64,000 nt of DNA from positions 1 through 64,000 of the forward strand of contig NZ_NMUL01000067.1 of assembly GCF_002234595.1 (NCBI RefSeq), in the 5' to 3' direction. The position numbers and the translations under genes are program-made. Source of the stretch: Amycolatopsis vastitatis. Lineage in GTDB: Bacteria > Actinomycetota > Actinomycetes > Mycobacteriales > Pseudonocardiaceae. Numbering within the stretch: position 1 is the stretch's first letter; every line of letters begins with the position of its first letter. Positions 17,489 to 26,518 of this stretch are shown here, piece after piece. The notes beneath the pieces are model-generated. The model saw only the letters and a program-made list of their open reading frames with translations. It was not told the DNA's origin and searched no databases.

Positions 17489-18409
17489 TCACCGGTGAGG
17501 CGAACCTCGGCGGTCGTCACGGTCACGATCGTGCTCCTTGTCGACGCCGCCACGCGGCCCCCGGCACTCAAGACCGGCACGCTGAGACAGGTAGAAGGCG
17601 CGCGCCGTGCCCGCGAAGACGGTGGCGCGTTCGGCGGCGGTCAGTCCCACGGTCGCCGTCTCGTGGATGTGCCAGACGGCCTCGGCCGGGGTGAACAGCT
17701 CGCACACCGGCCAGTCGGACCCGGCCATCACCCGCCGCGGGGTGAACGTCGACACCACATGGTCGATCACCGGGAACACCCGCGTGACCGGGCCGAGCCC
17801 GAGCAGGCCGGAGAGCTTGACGTACACGTTGGGCAGCTCCGCGAGAGCAGCCAGCCACCGGGTCCACGGCCCGAGTTCGCCGCCGACCGGCGGATTGCCC
17901 GCGTGGTCGACGACCATGTCCACCTCGGGCAGGTCGCGGGCCAGCCGCAGTGCGGCGGCCCACTGCGGCGCCTTCACGAGCAGGTCGTAGGTCAGGCCGG
18001 CGTGGCCGACCTCGGCGATGCCGCGCCGGACGTCGGCACGGTCCAGCCAGTTCGGGTCCGGCTCGGCCTGAACGGCGTGCCGCACCCCGCACAGCCGCGC
18101 CCCGCCGCGCGTCCGGCGGAGGGCGGCGAGCCTGCCGGGCACGTCCGGCCCGGCGAGGTCGACCCGCCCGACGACCCCCGCCACCGGGCCCGCGCTGTCC
18201 GCGGCCAGTTCGAGGAAGTCGAGGGTCTCCGCCTCGTCCGGGATCGTCTGGACCAGGATCGTCGCGCCGACGCCGCAGCGCGCCGCGACGTCACGCAGTT
18301 CCGGCAGCTAGTAGGGCCCGCGGATGGCGGCGAGCCCCGGGCTGTCCAGGAAAGGGCGTCGGCGCGAGGGGTTCCACAAGTGGTGGTGAGCGTCCAGGCG
18401 CACCGTCAC
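17489..18409 (-). pseudogene. L-fuconolactonase-like amidohydrolase with in-frame TAG
   Basis: Read through, this is a 306-residue amidohydrolase_2 (TIM-barrel lactonase). It starts at a GTG at 18409 that overlaps the aldo/keto reductase stop (GTGA). Metal ligands are visible: DAHHHLW at residues 6-12, DHAGNP near 165 and the late Asp in MAGSDWPV. At codon 34 (18308-18310) the frame has TAG, with family-like sequence on both sides (AIRGPY / LPELRDVAARCGVGATILVQ). This is a point change or an error, not a true end. Relatives open the 1,5-lactone made from L-fucose or L-rhamnose by dehydrogenases such as the one encoded just upstream. Confidence 0.75.
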
Positions 18410-19362
18410 GCCGGCCCGGCGTAGCAGGGAGAGAGCAGCCCGCGGGCGACCAGGTCGGTCCACAACTCGTCCGGTGGGCACGGCAGCGCGAGGTTCTGCC
18501 GCACCTCGTCGGCCGAACTCATCCCGAGCACGACTCCCAGCACCGCGGGGTGCGTGCGGGGGAACCATGCCGCCGCGGCGGGCAGGGTCGTGCCGTGCCC
18601 GCGGCACGCTTCCGCCAGTGCCCGGGTCTTGGCGAGCACCTCGGCCGGGGCCTGGACGTAGTCGTATCGGGCGTCCCGAGGGGGGCTCGCCCGCGCGAGC
18701 ACACCGGAGTTGAACACGCCGGCGGCGATGATGCCGACCTGCCGCCCTAGGGCAGTGGGCAGCAGGTCGGCCAGCGCGGGCTGCTCCAACAGCGTGAAGC
18801 GGCCCGCACACATGACGAGATCGACATCGGTCTCCGCAACGAACCTGGCGAGCATCGCCGACTGGTTCATCCCCACCCCGACCGCGCCGATGACCCCTTG
18901 GTCGCGCAGGGCACAGAGCGCGGGGACGGCCTCGGCACTCGCCTGCTCCCAGTGGTCGTCGGGGTCGTGCACGTAAACGATGTCGATCCGGTCCACGCCC
19001 AGCCTGCGCAGACTGGCTTCCAGCGACCGCGTCACCCCGCTGCGGCTGTAGTCGCGCACCCGGCACAGCGCGCCCGTCTCGTCGAGCTCCAGCAGCCTGC
19101 CGACCTTGGTCGACAGGGTCCGGTGAGGCCGGCCCGCCAGCGCGGCCCCCACCCGGCGCTCGGACAGGCCGAGTCCGTAGTGGGGTGCCGTGTCGTAGTA
19201 GCGGATGCCGCCGTCCCACGCCGCGTCGACGGTGGCCCGCGCCCGGTCCTCGCCGATCGGCTCGTAGAGGTCACCGATGGGCGCGCCGCCGAAGCCGATG
19301 CCGCTAATCACCACGTCGGGACGACGGGGAAGGCGCACCGCGCCGGGTGCGGTGGTGGTCAT
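18406..19362 (-). CDS. Aldo/keto reductase, L-fucose (D-threo-aldose) 1-dehydrogenase-like
   Basis: The 318-residue protein has the complete AKR tetrad: Asp57 and Tyr62 in YYDTAPHYG, Lys86 in STKVGR and His132 in YVHDP. The sequence VGAALAG and the short C-terminus resemble D-threo-aldose/L-fucose 1-dehydrogenases, which turn the sugar into its lactone with NAD(P)+. The gene is coupled by ATGA and GTGA overlaps to the RraA-like gene before it and the lactonase after it. That order strongly suggests oxidative (non-phosphorylating) sugar breakdown. The exact sugar (L-fucose, D-arabinose or L-galactose) is an inference. Confidence 0.85.
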   Translation of the reverse strand: MTTTAPGAVRLPRRPDVVISGIGFGGAPIGDLYEPIGEDRARATVDAAWDGGIRYYDTAPHYGLGLSERRVGAALAGRPHRTLSTKVGRLLELDETGALCRVRDYSRSGVTRSLEASLRRLGVDRIDIVYVHDPDDHWEQASAEAVPALCALRDQGVIGAVGVGMNQSAMLARFVAETDVDLVMCAGRFTLLEQPALADLLPTALGRQVGIIAAGVFNSGVLARASPPRDARYDYVQAPAEVLAKTRALAEACRGHGTTLPAAAAWFPRTHPAVLGVVLGMSSADEVRQNLALPCPPDELWTDLVARGLLSPCYAGPA

Positions 19363-20156
19363 CGAGCCTCGATGCCCGCGCCGTTGGCCCGCCAGAGCTC
19401 GTACTCGCGCCGGGTCGCCTCGGTGAGCGGGTAGTAGTCGCGCAGCGGTGCGCCCTGGTCGATGCGCATCCGGCTGAACACCTCCCACTCCTCGTGGGCG
19501 GCGGCGTCGGCGAGCAAGCGCTCCGCACGGCCGCGGGGCACGACGACCGCACCGTCGTCGTCGGCGACGACGTAGTCGCCGGGCAGCGTGAGCACCCCGC
19601 CCACGGCGACGGGCACGTTGTAGGCCCACGGGAACATCTCGGTCTGCGAGGCGTAGTGCGGAGTCGCCCCGGTGCACCAGACCGGCACGTCGAGCTGGCG
19701 CACTCTGGGGACGTCCCGGATGCGCCCGTCCACGAGGAGCGCGGCGCCGCCGCGGTTCTTGAAGTAGCGCACGAGCATGTCGCCGAAGCAGCCGGTGGTG
19801 TGGCTGCCCCTGGCCTCCACGACGAGGACGTCACCGGGCTGGATCTCGTCGAGAACGGCCCACAGCGCGGTGCTGCGCTCGATGTACTCCTGGGTGACAC
19901 CGTCGGCGATGTCCTCGCGCTGCGGCATGAACTGCAGCGTCACGGCGCGGCCGACCACCTTCTGGCCCCGGTTGAGCGCGACCGGGCCGTCGATCCAGGT
20001 CCGGCGCACGCCCTGGGAGTTCATCCGCGCGCACGCGGTCGCCGCGCTGACCCCGTGGAGCCGGCGGACCAGCTCCGCGTCCGCTACCGGCGGCGTGTCC
20101 CCGCGGACCGGGATGTCCCACACCCGGTTCAGCCGGTCGTCGTGGTCGGTACTCAT
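19359..20156 (-). CDS. RraA-like aldolase-type protein
   Basis: The 265-residue protein belongs to the RraA/HMG-CHA aldolase family (often mislabelled demethylmenaquinone methyltransferase or RNase regulator). It has GCFGDMLVRYF at 122-132 and the conserved GRIRD (Arg147, Asp148), the residues that bind the 2-oxo acid and divalent metal. Family members cleave or decarboxylate 4-hydroxy-2-oxo acids, and some act on sugar-acid intermediates. Here it could process the 2-keto-3-deoxy sugar acid downstream of the dehydrogenase and lactonase. It overlaps GHL-2 by four bases. No fuconate dehydratase is present in the window. Confidence 0.85.
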   Translation of the reverse strand: MSTDHDDRLNRVWDIPVRGDTPPVADAELVRRLHGVSAATACARMNSQGVRRTWIDGPVALNRGQKVVGRAVTLQFMPQREDIADGVTQEYIERSTALWAVLDEIQPGDVLVVEARGSHTTGCFGDMLVRYFKNRGGAALLVDGRIRDVPRVRQLDVPVWCTGATPHYASQTEMFPWAYNVPVAVGGVLTLPGDYVVADDDGAVVVPRGRAERLLADAAAHEEWEVFSRMRIDQGAPLRDYYPLTEATRREYELWRANGAGIEAR

Positions 20157-22081
20157 GAGGTCCCCTCGATGGTCGTCGTGCGGTGGCGCGCCGGGTTGGC
20201 GCGAACGGTGACGCGCAGGTCGAGCCGGATGCGGGTGCCGGGCGGAAGCTCGACCGCCACCTCGGACGCGCCGACCGCGGCGATCCGGGAAACGGGCCGG
20301 CTCGCCGGCGCGGTGTAGGCCGTCGGGGCGCCGGGGTATTCGGTCTCGGCCCCGCTGTAGTGGACTTCGTCGATCCGGTCGGCGCCGAAGCCGCCGGCCC
20401 GGACGACGACCCGCCGGGTGCCGGTCCCGGCGAGGTTCACCAGCTCCAGGCAGGTGCGCCCGGCTTCGACGGTGTCGACCAGGGAGGCGACATCCAACGG
20501 CAGCCCGGGACGGCCGGTTTCGGCGTCGGCGTAGGACACTCGGAAGGGCAGCAGCCCGCCGTTGAACAGCACCTGCGGAGTGCCCGTAGTCAGCTGCAGC
20601 AAAGCCTCGGTGGTGACGGGGTTGTGCCGCTGCCAGTGGTGGATGTCGCGGTCCTTGACCTCCCCGGTGTCGCGGGCGATCAGGGCCAGCCTGCGCCGGA
20701 CCTGCGAGAGCGCGACGCCGAGGATCTGCTCCGGGTAATCCGGGTTGTCACCCTGGAGGTAGGCGATCCAGGGTGCCTCGTGGCCCGCGTCCTCCTTGTT
20801 CCGGAAGTCGCGCACGGTCCGCCAGTCGTAGCCGCCGCGCTCGCGCAGATCGGTGATCCGCTTCCAGTCGGCGTCCGACAGGCTCGTCTGCCACAGCCAC
20901 ACCGGGAAGGTGACCTGCGGCGGCTGGAAGTCGAACCACCCGCCCAGGCCGTACCGGTTGGGGACCAGGAAGGTCGGGGTGGCGGTCTCTTCCCCCAGTT
21001 CGGCGGCCCACCGGTCGCGCAGCGGGGTGTCCGAGTCGTCGACCGGCCGGTCGACGCCGAGGTGGTACACCTGGTCGAGCAGGGATCGGGCGAAGTCGAG
21101 CCGTCCGGGATCGCCGCTGAGCAGCGCCGCGTTCAGCACGGCGATGCCCACCGCCATCCCGATGGTGTGCAGCCCGTGCGGCCAGGTCCAGCCGTAGTTT
21201 CCGCCGTACCAGCGGCCACCGTGCAGCTCGCCGACCTCACCCGCCGGTCCGACGTTGTCGGGCACGATCCCGCCGTTGGCCGCCGCGCGGGCCACCCAGG
21301 CGTCGAGGTACTCCAGTGCCCACGCGCGGAACCGCTCGTCGTGCCCGTACAGCCAGGCGTTGGCGGCGAGGCTGGTCGCGGCGAGGTTGACCGCGACGTC
21401 ACCCTGGCCGAGCCGGTCCCACATCGCCTTGCCCATGGCGTCCGCGTTGGCGGGATCGGCCAGATCTTCCCAGCTGTCCACTCCGGGGACGTCCTCCAGC
21501 GGCAGGCCGTAGGGCTGCATGTTGGTCAGCTCAGCGCCGTAGCTGCGCCAGTTCTCGCAGACGCCGTGGCGCGGTCCTCCCCCGCCGTTGTGGGGTGCCC
21601 GGATCATCCGGTTGGCCTGGTCGTAGTTCCCCGTCGGCGAGTCCGGCAGGTACAGCTCGGCGAACCGGACGGCGCGGGCGTGGAACGACTCGTCGGCCGG
21701 GTCGCCCGCGCACAGCGACAAGAACACGGTCAGCTGCTCGCCGATGTGGAACCAGTCGTAGCCGAGTTCGAATTCGTCGGCGATGTACCCGCGCCGGTCC
21801 ATCTGCTCGGTGACGGCTTCCCAGTGCCGCTTGGTCACCGCCAGCAGCTCGGCCGAGCCGCCCAGCTGGTAGAGCACGCCCCAGCCGGTGAACGCCTCGT
21901 AGAAGTCGTCCGCGCCGTCGCGCGGCTGCATCGAGCCGGTGTAGCGCAGTGAGCCGTCCGGCTCGCAGTAGCGCGCCTCGTACACTCGCCAGGCCTCGTC
22001 CAGGGCGTCGAACAACGCCCGCTGGAGCACCGCCCAGGTGGGTGCCACTCCGAGGGGCTCGGTCGCCACGATCCTCGTCAT
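20153..22081 (-). CDS. Glycosidase-like protein of unrecognised family (GHL-2)
   Basis: The 642-residue paralogue of GHL-1 is the same size and has the same blocks: DDFYEAF, YDWFHIGE, GRWYGGNYGWTWPHGL, GHEAPWIAYLQGDNPDYPE, NPVTTEALLQL and a final LPPGTRIRLDL. It has no export signal, so it probably acts on imported oligosaccharides. The ATG at 22081 overlaps the TGA of the permease before it, and its own stop overlaps the RraA-like start. Two paralogues, each tied to a CUT1 transporter, make a sugar-related enzymatic role likely. The family and active-site residues remain unknown. Confidence 0.7.
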   Translation of the reverse strand: MTRIVATEPLGVAPTWAVLQRALFDALDEAWRVYEARYCEPDGSLRYTGSMQPRDGADDFYEAFTGWGVLYQLGGSAELLAVTKRHWEAVTEQMDRRGYIADEFELGYDWFHIGEQLTVFLSLCAGDPADESFHARAVRFAELYLPDSPTGNYDQANRMIRAPHNGGGGPRHGVCENWRSYGAELTNMQPYGLPLEDVPGVDSWEDLADPANADAMGKAMWDRLGQGDVAVNLAATSLAANAWLYGHDERFRAWALEYLDAWVARAAANGGIVPDNVGPAGEVGELHGGRWYGGNYGWTWPHGLHTIGMAVGIAVLNAALLSGDPGRLDFARSLLDQVYHLGVDRPVDDSDTPLRDRWAAELGEETATPTFLVPNRYGLGGWFDFQPPQVTFPVWLWQTSLSDADWKRITDLRERGGYDWRTVRDFRNKEDAGHEAPWIAYLQGDNPDYPEQILGVALSQVRRRLALIARDTGEVKDRDIHHWQRHNPVTTEALLQLTTGTPQVLFNGGLLPFRVSYADAETGRPGLPLDVASLVDTVEAGRTCLELVNLAGTGTRRVVVRAGGFGADRIDEVHYSGAETEYPGAPTAYTAPASRPVSRIAAVGASEVAVELPPGTRIRLDLRVTVRANPARHRTTTIEGTS

Positions 22082-22899
22082 CCCTTGATCGCCCCTGTCG
22101 ACAGTCCGCCGATGATGTAGCGCTGCAGCAACACGAAGGCGATCAACGGCGGAGCCGCCGCCAGCAGCAGTGTCGGGAAGACCACGGTGTAGTCGGTGCT
22201 GTACTGCCCCACCGCCGCGTAGATGCCGGTCGTGATGGTGTACAGGCCGCTGCTCGGGCCCAGGAGGATCTGCGGGTTGGCGAAGTCGTTCCACACCGAG
22301 AACGTGTTCAGGATGACCATGGTGGCCGCCACCGGCCGCATCAGCGGGAAGATCACCGACCAGAACGTGCGGTGCGCGCCCGCGCCGTCGATCGTCGCGG
22401 CCTCGTCGAGGCTGCGCGGGATCGTGCTGATGTAGCCGGTGTACAGGAACACCGAGAACGGCAGCGTCAGTGCCGTCTCGAACAGGACGAACCCGGGGAT
22501 GGAGTTCATCAGCCCGAGGAACTTCAGCGTGTAGACGACCGGGATCAGCAAGACCTGGCTGGGGATGAAGGTCCCCGCCACGAAGAGCAGCAGGAGCAGC
22601 CGGTACGGCCGCCGGGCCCGGCGGGAGATGACGTAGGACACCGGACAGGCGAGGACGATCGACAACACGTTGACCAGGACGACGAACAGGATCGTCACCG
22701 CGTAGCCCTTGACGACGTCGAAGTCCGGATTGGACAGTGCCTTGCCCAGGTACTCGAACGTCAGCAGGTCCGGCGACAGCGAGAAGGGATGGGTGACGAT
22801 GTCCTGCTGCCCCTTGAACGCGTTCACCACCAGCAGGTACATCGGTACCAGCATCAGCACCGCCACCACACCCGTGAAGCCGAGCTTGAGCGCCTTCAC
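22078..22899 (-). CDS. CUT1 sugar ABC transporter permease (MalG type)
   Basis: The 273-residue protein starts at a GTG at 22899 that overlaps the stop of the other permease (GTGA). It has about six membrane segments and the coupling loop EAATIDGAGAHRTFW. An N-terminal segment with LMLVPMYLLVVNAFK is typical of the family. It is coupled by ATGA to GHL-2. It works with the 22896-23864 product. Confidence 0.93.
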   Translation of the reverse strand: MKALKLGFTGVVAVLMLVPMYLLVVNAFKGQQDIVTHPFSLSPDLLTFEYLGKALSNPDFDVVKGYAVTILFVVLVNVLSIVLACPVSYVISRRARRPYRLLLLLFVAGTFIPSQVLLIPVVYTLKFLGLMNSIPGFVLFETALTLPFSVFLYTGYISTIPRSLDEAATIDGAGAHRTFWSVIFPLMRPVAATMVILNTFSVWNDFANPQILLGPSSGLYTITTGIYAAVGQYSTDYTVVFPTLLLAAAPPLIAFVLLQRYIIGGLSTGAIKG

Positions 22900-23864
22900 T
22901 TCGCCACCGCCTCGTCCGCGCCCGCCCGCAGGCGTGACACCGTCAGTGCCAGCAGGCCCGTCACCACCATCAGCACGACGGACTGGGCCGAGCCGAACCC
23001 GAGCGCGCTGTTGGCGAACGAGTCGGACAGGATCAGGTACGCCGCGGTCTGCGTGGAGCCCGCGGGACCGCCGCCGGTGAGCGACACGACGACGTCGTAG
23101 GTCTTGAGCAGGGTCACCAGCGACAGCACGATGTTGACCGTCACCACCGGGGCCAGGCTGGGCAGCGTCACGTGCCGGAAGGTCTGCCACCGGGACGCGC
23201 CGTCGATCTCCGCGGCCTCCAGCATGTCCTGGGGCACCGTCTGCAACCCGGCGATGTAGAGCACGAGGTTCACGCCGAAGCCGAACCACACGATCACGCC
23301 GGTGAGCGTCGCCCTGGCCCACGCCGGATCCGACAGGAACGGCAGGACTTCCCCGCCGACGTCGGTGACGAAGGTGTTCACCACGCCGGTGGTGCCCAGC
23401 AGCGCGCTCCACAGGAAACCGACGACCAGCGCGCTGAGGATGTGCGGGTAGAACAGGACCGCCCGCAAGGCGGAGTTGAGCCGGGACTTCCGGTATACGA
23501 GCAGCGCGAAGCCGAGGCCGAGGGCGTTCATCAGGACCGTACCGGCCCCGGCGATGATCAGCGTCGTGACCGCCGCGGTGAGCACCTCGCCCACCCGGAA
23601 GAGCCGGAAGTAGTTGCCCAGCCCGACGAAGGCGGGGTTCGCGCTGTAGCCGTCCCAGTTCGTCAGGCTCAGGTACACCGAGAGCCCGACCGGGATCACG
23701 ATCATGACCACGAACAGGGCGAGGGCGGGCAGGACCATGGATGCGGTGGCCAGCCGGGCCCGGGCGGCGATGGCGCGCCGGCCCGGGAGTGCCCGGCCGG
23801 GCCGGCGGACCGGACCCGCGCCCGCGGCGGGTCCGGTCCTCACCGACAGGAGGTTCCGCGTCAT
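22896..23864 (-). CDS. CUT1 sugar ABC transporter permease (MalF type)
   Basis: The 322-residue protein has a long Arg-rich cytoplasmic N-terminus (RRPGRALPGRRAIAARAR), six hydrophobic segments and the coupling loop EAAEIDGASRWQTF. The ATG at 23864 overlaps the last codon and stop of the binding-protein gene. It is the channel partner of the 22078-22899 permease. Confidence 0.93.
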   Translation of the reverse strand: MTRNLLSVRTGPAAGAGPVRRPGRALPGRRAIAARARLATASMVLPALALFVVMIVIPVGLSVYLSLTNWDGYSANPAFVGLGNYFRLFRVGEVLTAAVTTLIIAGAGTVLMNALGLGFALLVYRKSRLNSALRAVLFYPHILSALVVGFLWSALLGTTGVVNTFVTDVGGEVLPFLSDPAWARATLTGVIVWFGFGVNLVLYIAGLQTVPQDMLEAAEIDGASRWQTFRHVTLPSLAPVVTVNIVLSLVTLLKTYDVVVSLTGGGPAGSTQTAAYLILSDSFANSALGFGSAQSVVLMVVTGLLALTVSRLRAGADEAVAK

Positions 23865-25076
23865 CGGTGCGACGCCATCCAGCTGTCGATCCCTGCGGCC
23901 ACGTCCGCGGGCGACTTGCCGGTGTACAGGCCCTGGACCTGCTTGTTCCACTCGGTGTTGAAGCCCGCGGGCAGGCGGACCGAGCCGAGCCCCTCGGGGT
24001 GCGGGACCTGCTTCGGCGCGGCGTCCAGCAGGCCCTGCACCTCGGTGCCGGTTCCTTCTGGATCGCGGCCTTGTCGGTCGTCAGGTACTTGACCAGCTCG
24101 ACGACCAGATCCTTCTTCTTGGTGCCCTTGGTGATCATGTACGGCATCGCGACGCTCACTCCCATCGGCGCGCTCGCGGCGGCCCCGGTCGCCGGTGGCG
24201 CGGCGAACGCACCGACCGGGAACGACGGCTTGCTGCTGTCGGCCGTGGCGACGAACCAGCTCCCGAGGACGTACATCGCGGACTGCCCTGGAAGAAGTTG
24301 GCCGGCGCGGTCTTCTCGTCCAGGCCCAGCGCGTTCTTGTCGAGGTAGCCCTTGTCGAGCCAGCTCTTGTAGCGTTCGAGGATCGGCAGGTAGGACTGGC
24401 CCGGAGTGGTCTTCCCCGCCAGCACGTCGGCGTACCAGGCGGGGTTCTGGCCGAACACGGTCGCGTCGGCGAGCTCGGTGACCTGGGTGCCGGTCACAAA
24501 GCTGCCGCCCGCGGTGCGCAACGGCAGGTAACCGGCGTCCTTCAGCTTGCCCATGGCGGTCTCGAACTCGTCGAGCGTGGCCGGCGCCTTCGCGATGCCG
24601 GCCTTGGCGAAGGCATCCTTGTTGTAGAACACCAGGTTCTGCGCCTGGACGCCCACGCCGACCGAGCAGGTCTTGCCGTCCACTTTCGCCTCGTCGACCA
24701 GCGGGGTGTCCTTGGCCCACGGCTGGTCGCTCAAGTCCAGCATCTGCGGGGCCAGCGTCTTGTCCGCGCTCAGCGTCTCGACGACGTCCGGCGCGTCACC
24801 CGCGGCCAGCAGACGCGGCAGCGCCTCCTTCACCGACGGGGTGCCCGGCTCGATCTTCACCGTGACACCCGGGTGCGCGTCCTCGAACGGCTTGACCACC
24901 TGGCGCCAGAAGTCCTTGGTCAGGTTCGAGGTGACGTTGACGAGCACGCGCACCTCGCCGGTCTGGGCCGAGCCGGAGTCGGATGAATCCTTGAACCCGG
25001 AGCCACAGGCCGACAGGGCGAGCAGCCCCGCCGCGGTGACGGCGGCGACGAGCCGTCTACTGACAGAACGTGACAT
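23861..25076 (-). pseudogene. CUT1 sugar-binding lipoprotein with two one-base frameshifts
   Basis: The start at 25076 gives a lipoprotein leader (LLALSACGSG, Cys24) and an ordinary binding-protein N-terminus. Near 24295 the frame breaks: NFFQG should continue QSAMYVLGSW but reads SPRCTSS, and one C is missing in GGC(C)AG. Near 24053 it breaks again: AAIQKE should continue TGTEVQGLLD. The last frame ends WMASHR and stops at 23861. The length (1,216 nt) needs two added bases to give a normal 405-residue protein. The rest of the operon depends on this gene, so consensus errors are as likely as decay. Confidence 0.8.
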
Positions 25077-25275
25077 TTGGGTCCTCCACTTGCTGCCGGT
25101 CTCGGGCCCGAAACCGCTCCGTCCCATGGCGGTAACACTCGCGTTCGGTGAGGGGAGACGATGCAGCGGGTTCGCCGAAGTTGTCAATGAATAGGTGGTG
25201 ATAAGGGGCGGTCGAGTCATAAGTCCGTCGACCAACTCTGGACATCCGACTGTGCGCGCTGGACCATCGCCAACT
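25077..25275. promoter_or_regulatory. Divergent promoter region of operon 2
   Basis: About 200 bases between the divergent binding-protein gene and the GntR-fusion regulator. A relatively AT-rich core (TTGTCAATGAATAGGTGGTG near 25179) is the likely promoter/operator area. No clean palindrome was seen. Confidence 0.5.
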
Positions 25276-26355
25276 ATGCCGGTCCCCGGACGTCCCCCCG
25301 CACCGCTGGTGCTCTCCGCGACAGAGCGTCGCCAGCTCGCAGAGCTCGCCGACTCCGTCGACAGTCCCAACCTCGCCTTACGCGCTAAAATCGTCCTGTT
25401 GTGCGCTGACGGCCGGGCCAACAAGGACGTCGCCACCGCCCTCGACATCACCCCCGCGACGGTCGGCAAGTGGCGGCAGCGGTTCGTCCGCCTGGGAGCC
25501 GGCGGCCTGCGCGACGGCGTGCGCGGCGGACGGCCGCGCCTGCTCGACGGGACCCGGCTGAATGGTGACAGCCGCCCCGCCAGCACCCGGGAGCTGGCCG
25601 CCCGGTTCGGGGTGTCGCAGTCGACGATTTCCCGGCGCACCCGCGACACGACCGTGCACCGGCACCCGCGGCTGCCGGATCCCGTCCCGGTGGTCGCGCG
25701 CGAAGCCACGCTGCTGTCGGACCACGTGTATGAGGCTGTGCGCGGCTGGATCATCACCGGGCAGCTGCCGCCCGGTTCCCGGATCGTGGAGTCCGATGTG
25801 GCCGGAGCGCTGGGGACCAGCCAGACCCCGGCCCGCGAGGCCATCCGCAGGCTCGCCTTGGAGGGGCTGATCACTCACCGTCCTCGGCTCGGAAATTTCG
25901 TCACCGAGATCTCCCAGGTCGAAGCCCGTGAGGCCCGGGAGGCACGTGTGCTGTTGGAGACCGCCGCCGCCCGCCGGGCCACCGGCAGGCTGACCCCGAC
26001 CGAGGTCAGCAGGCTCCGGCTGGAGGTCACGCACATGAGAAATGCCGCGAAGAGCAACGACATCGTCGCGTTCCGCGAGGCCGACCTGCGGTTCCATCGG
26101 CTGGTGTGCGCGCTCGGGGGGAACTCGATGCTGCTGCGCCTGTGGACGACCATCGAGCCCGCGCTGTGGCAGCTGCAGGTCGTGTCCAGCGCGATGTTCA
26201 CCGGCGACTGGAACCTGATGGCGGCCCGGCACGGCGAACTCGTCGACGCGTTGGCGGGCCACGATCCCAACGAGGCGGTACGCCTGTTCACCGCCCACGG
26301 CATGGGGCAGTCCTCGACCACACGCCCGCGCCGCTCCGGCCCGGCGACGCCATGA
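25276..26355 (+). CDS. GntR/FCD regulator fused to an IS630-type HTH domain
   Basis: The 359-residue protein has two DNA-binding modules. Residues about 12-95 (LSATERRQLAELADS, ALRAKIVLLCADG, ITPATVGKWRQRFV, GLRDG) match the N-terminal helix-turn-helix arm of IS630-family transposases. Residues about 150-220 are a GntR winged helix (LSDHVYEAVRGWIITGQLPP, LGTSQTPAREAIRRL), followed by an FCD ligand domain to the end. The IS630 DDE catalytic core is absent. This looks like a captured transposase DNA-binding arm. I chose the ATG at 25276 because the family match begins shortly after it; an earlier start at 25195 is possible. It probably controls operon 2. Confidence 0.8.
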   Translation: MPVPGRPPAPLVLSATERRQLAELADSVDSPNLALRAKIVLLCADGRANKDVATALDITPATVGKWRQRFVRLGAGGLRDGVRGGRPRLLDGTRLNGDSRPASTRELAARFGVSQSTISRRTRDTTVHRHPRLPDPVPVVAREATLLSDHVYEAVRGWIITGQLPPGSRIVESDVAGALGTSQTPAREAIRRLALEGLITHRPRLGNFVTEISQVEAREAREARVLLETAAARRATGRLTPTEVSRLRLEVTHMRNAAKSNDIVAFREADLRFHRLVCALGGNSMLLRLWTTIEPALWQLQVVSSAMFTGDWNLMAARHGELVDALAGHDPNEAVRLFTAHGMGQSSTTRPRRSGPATP

Positions 26356-26518
26356 GGCCGGCGGAAACCGCCTACTGGGCACGAAAACCCCGGCGCCGGC
26401 CGCGAGCACGACCGCCACCCGCGACCGCACTCCCGCTGTTACCCGCTCGTTCGGCGTTTTCGCGCCCGCCCGCACCCCTGTTTTCCCTTGCCAGACAGTC
26501 GAATTACCAGGATGTGAC

